Source of the DNA: Methylobacterium sp. J-070
GTDB lineage: Bacteria; Pseudomonadota; Alphaproteobacteria; Rhizobiales; Beijerinckiaceae
Assembly: GCF_022829385.1 (NCBI RefSeq)
Contig: NZ_JAKSXX010000060.1
Coordinates: forward strand, 1-39,067
DNA length: 39,067 nt
Direction: 5' to 3'
Part shown: one piece after another, positions 38,645 to 39,067 of the stretch
How positions within the stretch are numbered: position 1 is the stretch's first letter
Layout of the letters: the number at the start of each line of letters is the position of its first letter
Translations under genes and position numbers: made by a program
Notes under the pieces: generated by a model
What the model was told of the DNA's origin: nothing
What the model saw: only the letters and a program-made list of their open reading frames with translations
Databases searched by the model: none

Positions 38645-39067
38645 TCAGGCGGCGTTGTCCTTGGACCGCTCGACGCGCTTGCGGTCGTTGGGATCCAGCA
38701 CGGTCTTGCGCAGCCGGATCGACTTCGGCGTCACCTCGACCAGCTCGTCGTCCTGGATCCAGGCGAGCGAGCGCTCCAGCGTCATGCGGATCGGCGGCGT
38801 CAGGCGCACCGCTTCGTCCTTCGACGTGGTGCGGATGTTGGTGAGCTTCTTGCCCTTGAGCACGTTCACCTCGAGATCGTTCTCGCGGTTGTGCTCGCCG
38901 ATGATCATGCCCTGATAGACCTTCCAGCCGGGCTCGATCATCATCGGGCCGCGATCCTCGAGGTTCCACATGGCGTAGGCCACCGCCTCGCCCTTGTCGT
39001 TCGAGATCAGCACGCCGTTGCGGCGGCCGGCGATCTCGCCCTTGAAGGGCTCGTAGGCCTTGAACAG
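38645..39067 (-). CDS. typA: GTP-binding protein TypA/BipA, C-terminal part (5' end outside window)
   Basis: The last 140 residues are present, from LFKAYEPFKGEIAGRRNGVL at the edge through NDKGEAVAYAMWNLEDRGPM, GWKVYQGMIIGEHNRENDLE, VNVLKGKKLTNIRTTSKDEA and LAWIQDDELVEVTPKSIRLR. This is the unique C-terminal domain of TypA/BipA, a ribosome-associated translational GTPase needed for ribosome assembly at low temperature and for stress and virulence responses. The G domain lies outside the window. Confidence 0.95.
   Translation of the reverse strand: MFKAYEPFKGEIAGRRNGVLISNDKGEAVAYAMWNLEDRGPMMIEPGWKVYQGMIIGEHNRENDLEVNVLKGKKLTNIRTTSKDEAVRLTPPIRMTLERSLAWIQDDELVEVTPKSIRLRKTVLDPNDRKRVERSKDNAA

Noticed and set aside
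1..39067. CRISPR array or rRNA operon
   Set aside because: No regularly spaced repeats and no rRNA-like conserved segments were seen on either strand.

Overview
The window looks like a chromosome segment of a high-GC alphaproteobacterium of the order Hyphomicrobiales, most probably Methylobacterium or a close relative. This rests on strongly GC-biased third codon positions, a GcrA cell-cycle regulator, a CtrA-type box pair (TTAA-N7-TTAAC), and the general gene content. The genus is inferred from family resemblance and was not tested by a database search.

Positions 1 to about 7,886 are an integrated element whose left end lies outside the window. It starts with the 5' end of an IS3-family OrfA and a hypothetical gene with an in-frame TAG. 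A rightward, largely translationally coupled run of small phage/island-type genes follows (829-4941), led by a small HTH protein behind two tandem 13-bp dyads. After a strong terminator come two leftward genes: a CxxC protein and a metallophosphoesterase whose Shine-Dalgarno is buried in a perfect hairpin. The element closes with an intact tyrosine recombinase (6196-7683) and a 50-nt 3' fragment of tRNA-Gly(CCC), read as its right attachment site. No capsid, tail, portal or terminase gene is visible.

Positions 7,970-12,405 hold a cytochrome P450, a LuxR-type regulator and an FMN-dependent NtaA/DszA-type monooxygenase, all leftward. Positions 12,624-14,701 hold the most unusual locus. Three tandem, diverged coiled-coil proteins share a Trp-containing entry motif and an A-E-x-W-L-x-R-I exit motif. 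A small lipoprotein gene follows them. The first gene is preceded by a perfect CtrA box and a near-perfect one.

Positions 15,212-19,517 hold an NDH-2-like flavoprotein, divergent from an SsuA-SsuC-SsuB-type ABC importer. Both the flavoprotein and the binding protein carry one in-frame stop, so this cluster looks recently inactivated unless the stops are sequence errors. Positions 19,552-23,818 encode an RND efflux pump with its adaptor. A secreted repeat protein, a REP-like inverted repeat, the 5-oxoprolinase genes pxpABC and a class II aldolase follow.

Positions 28,439-39,067 are mainly housekeeping and envelope genes: lytic transglycosylase, SRPBCC protein, pyruvate kinase, patatin-like lipoprotein, gcrA, an orphan TAXI binding protein, cysteine synthase and the C-terminal part of TypA/BipA. 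Between them lie a 42-aa ORF with a duplicated amphipathic segment and three overlapping genes for disordered hydrophilic proteins. Four reading frames in the window carry single lesions: TAG, TAA, TGA and one frameshift.
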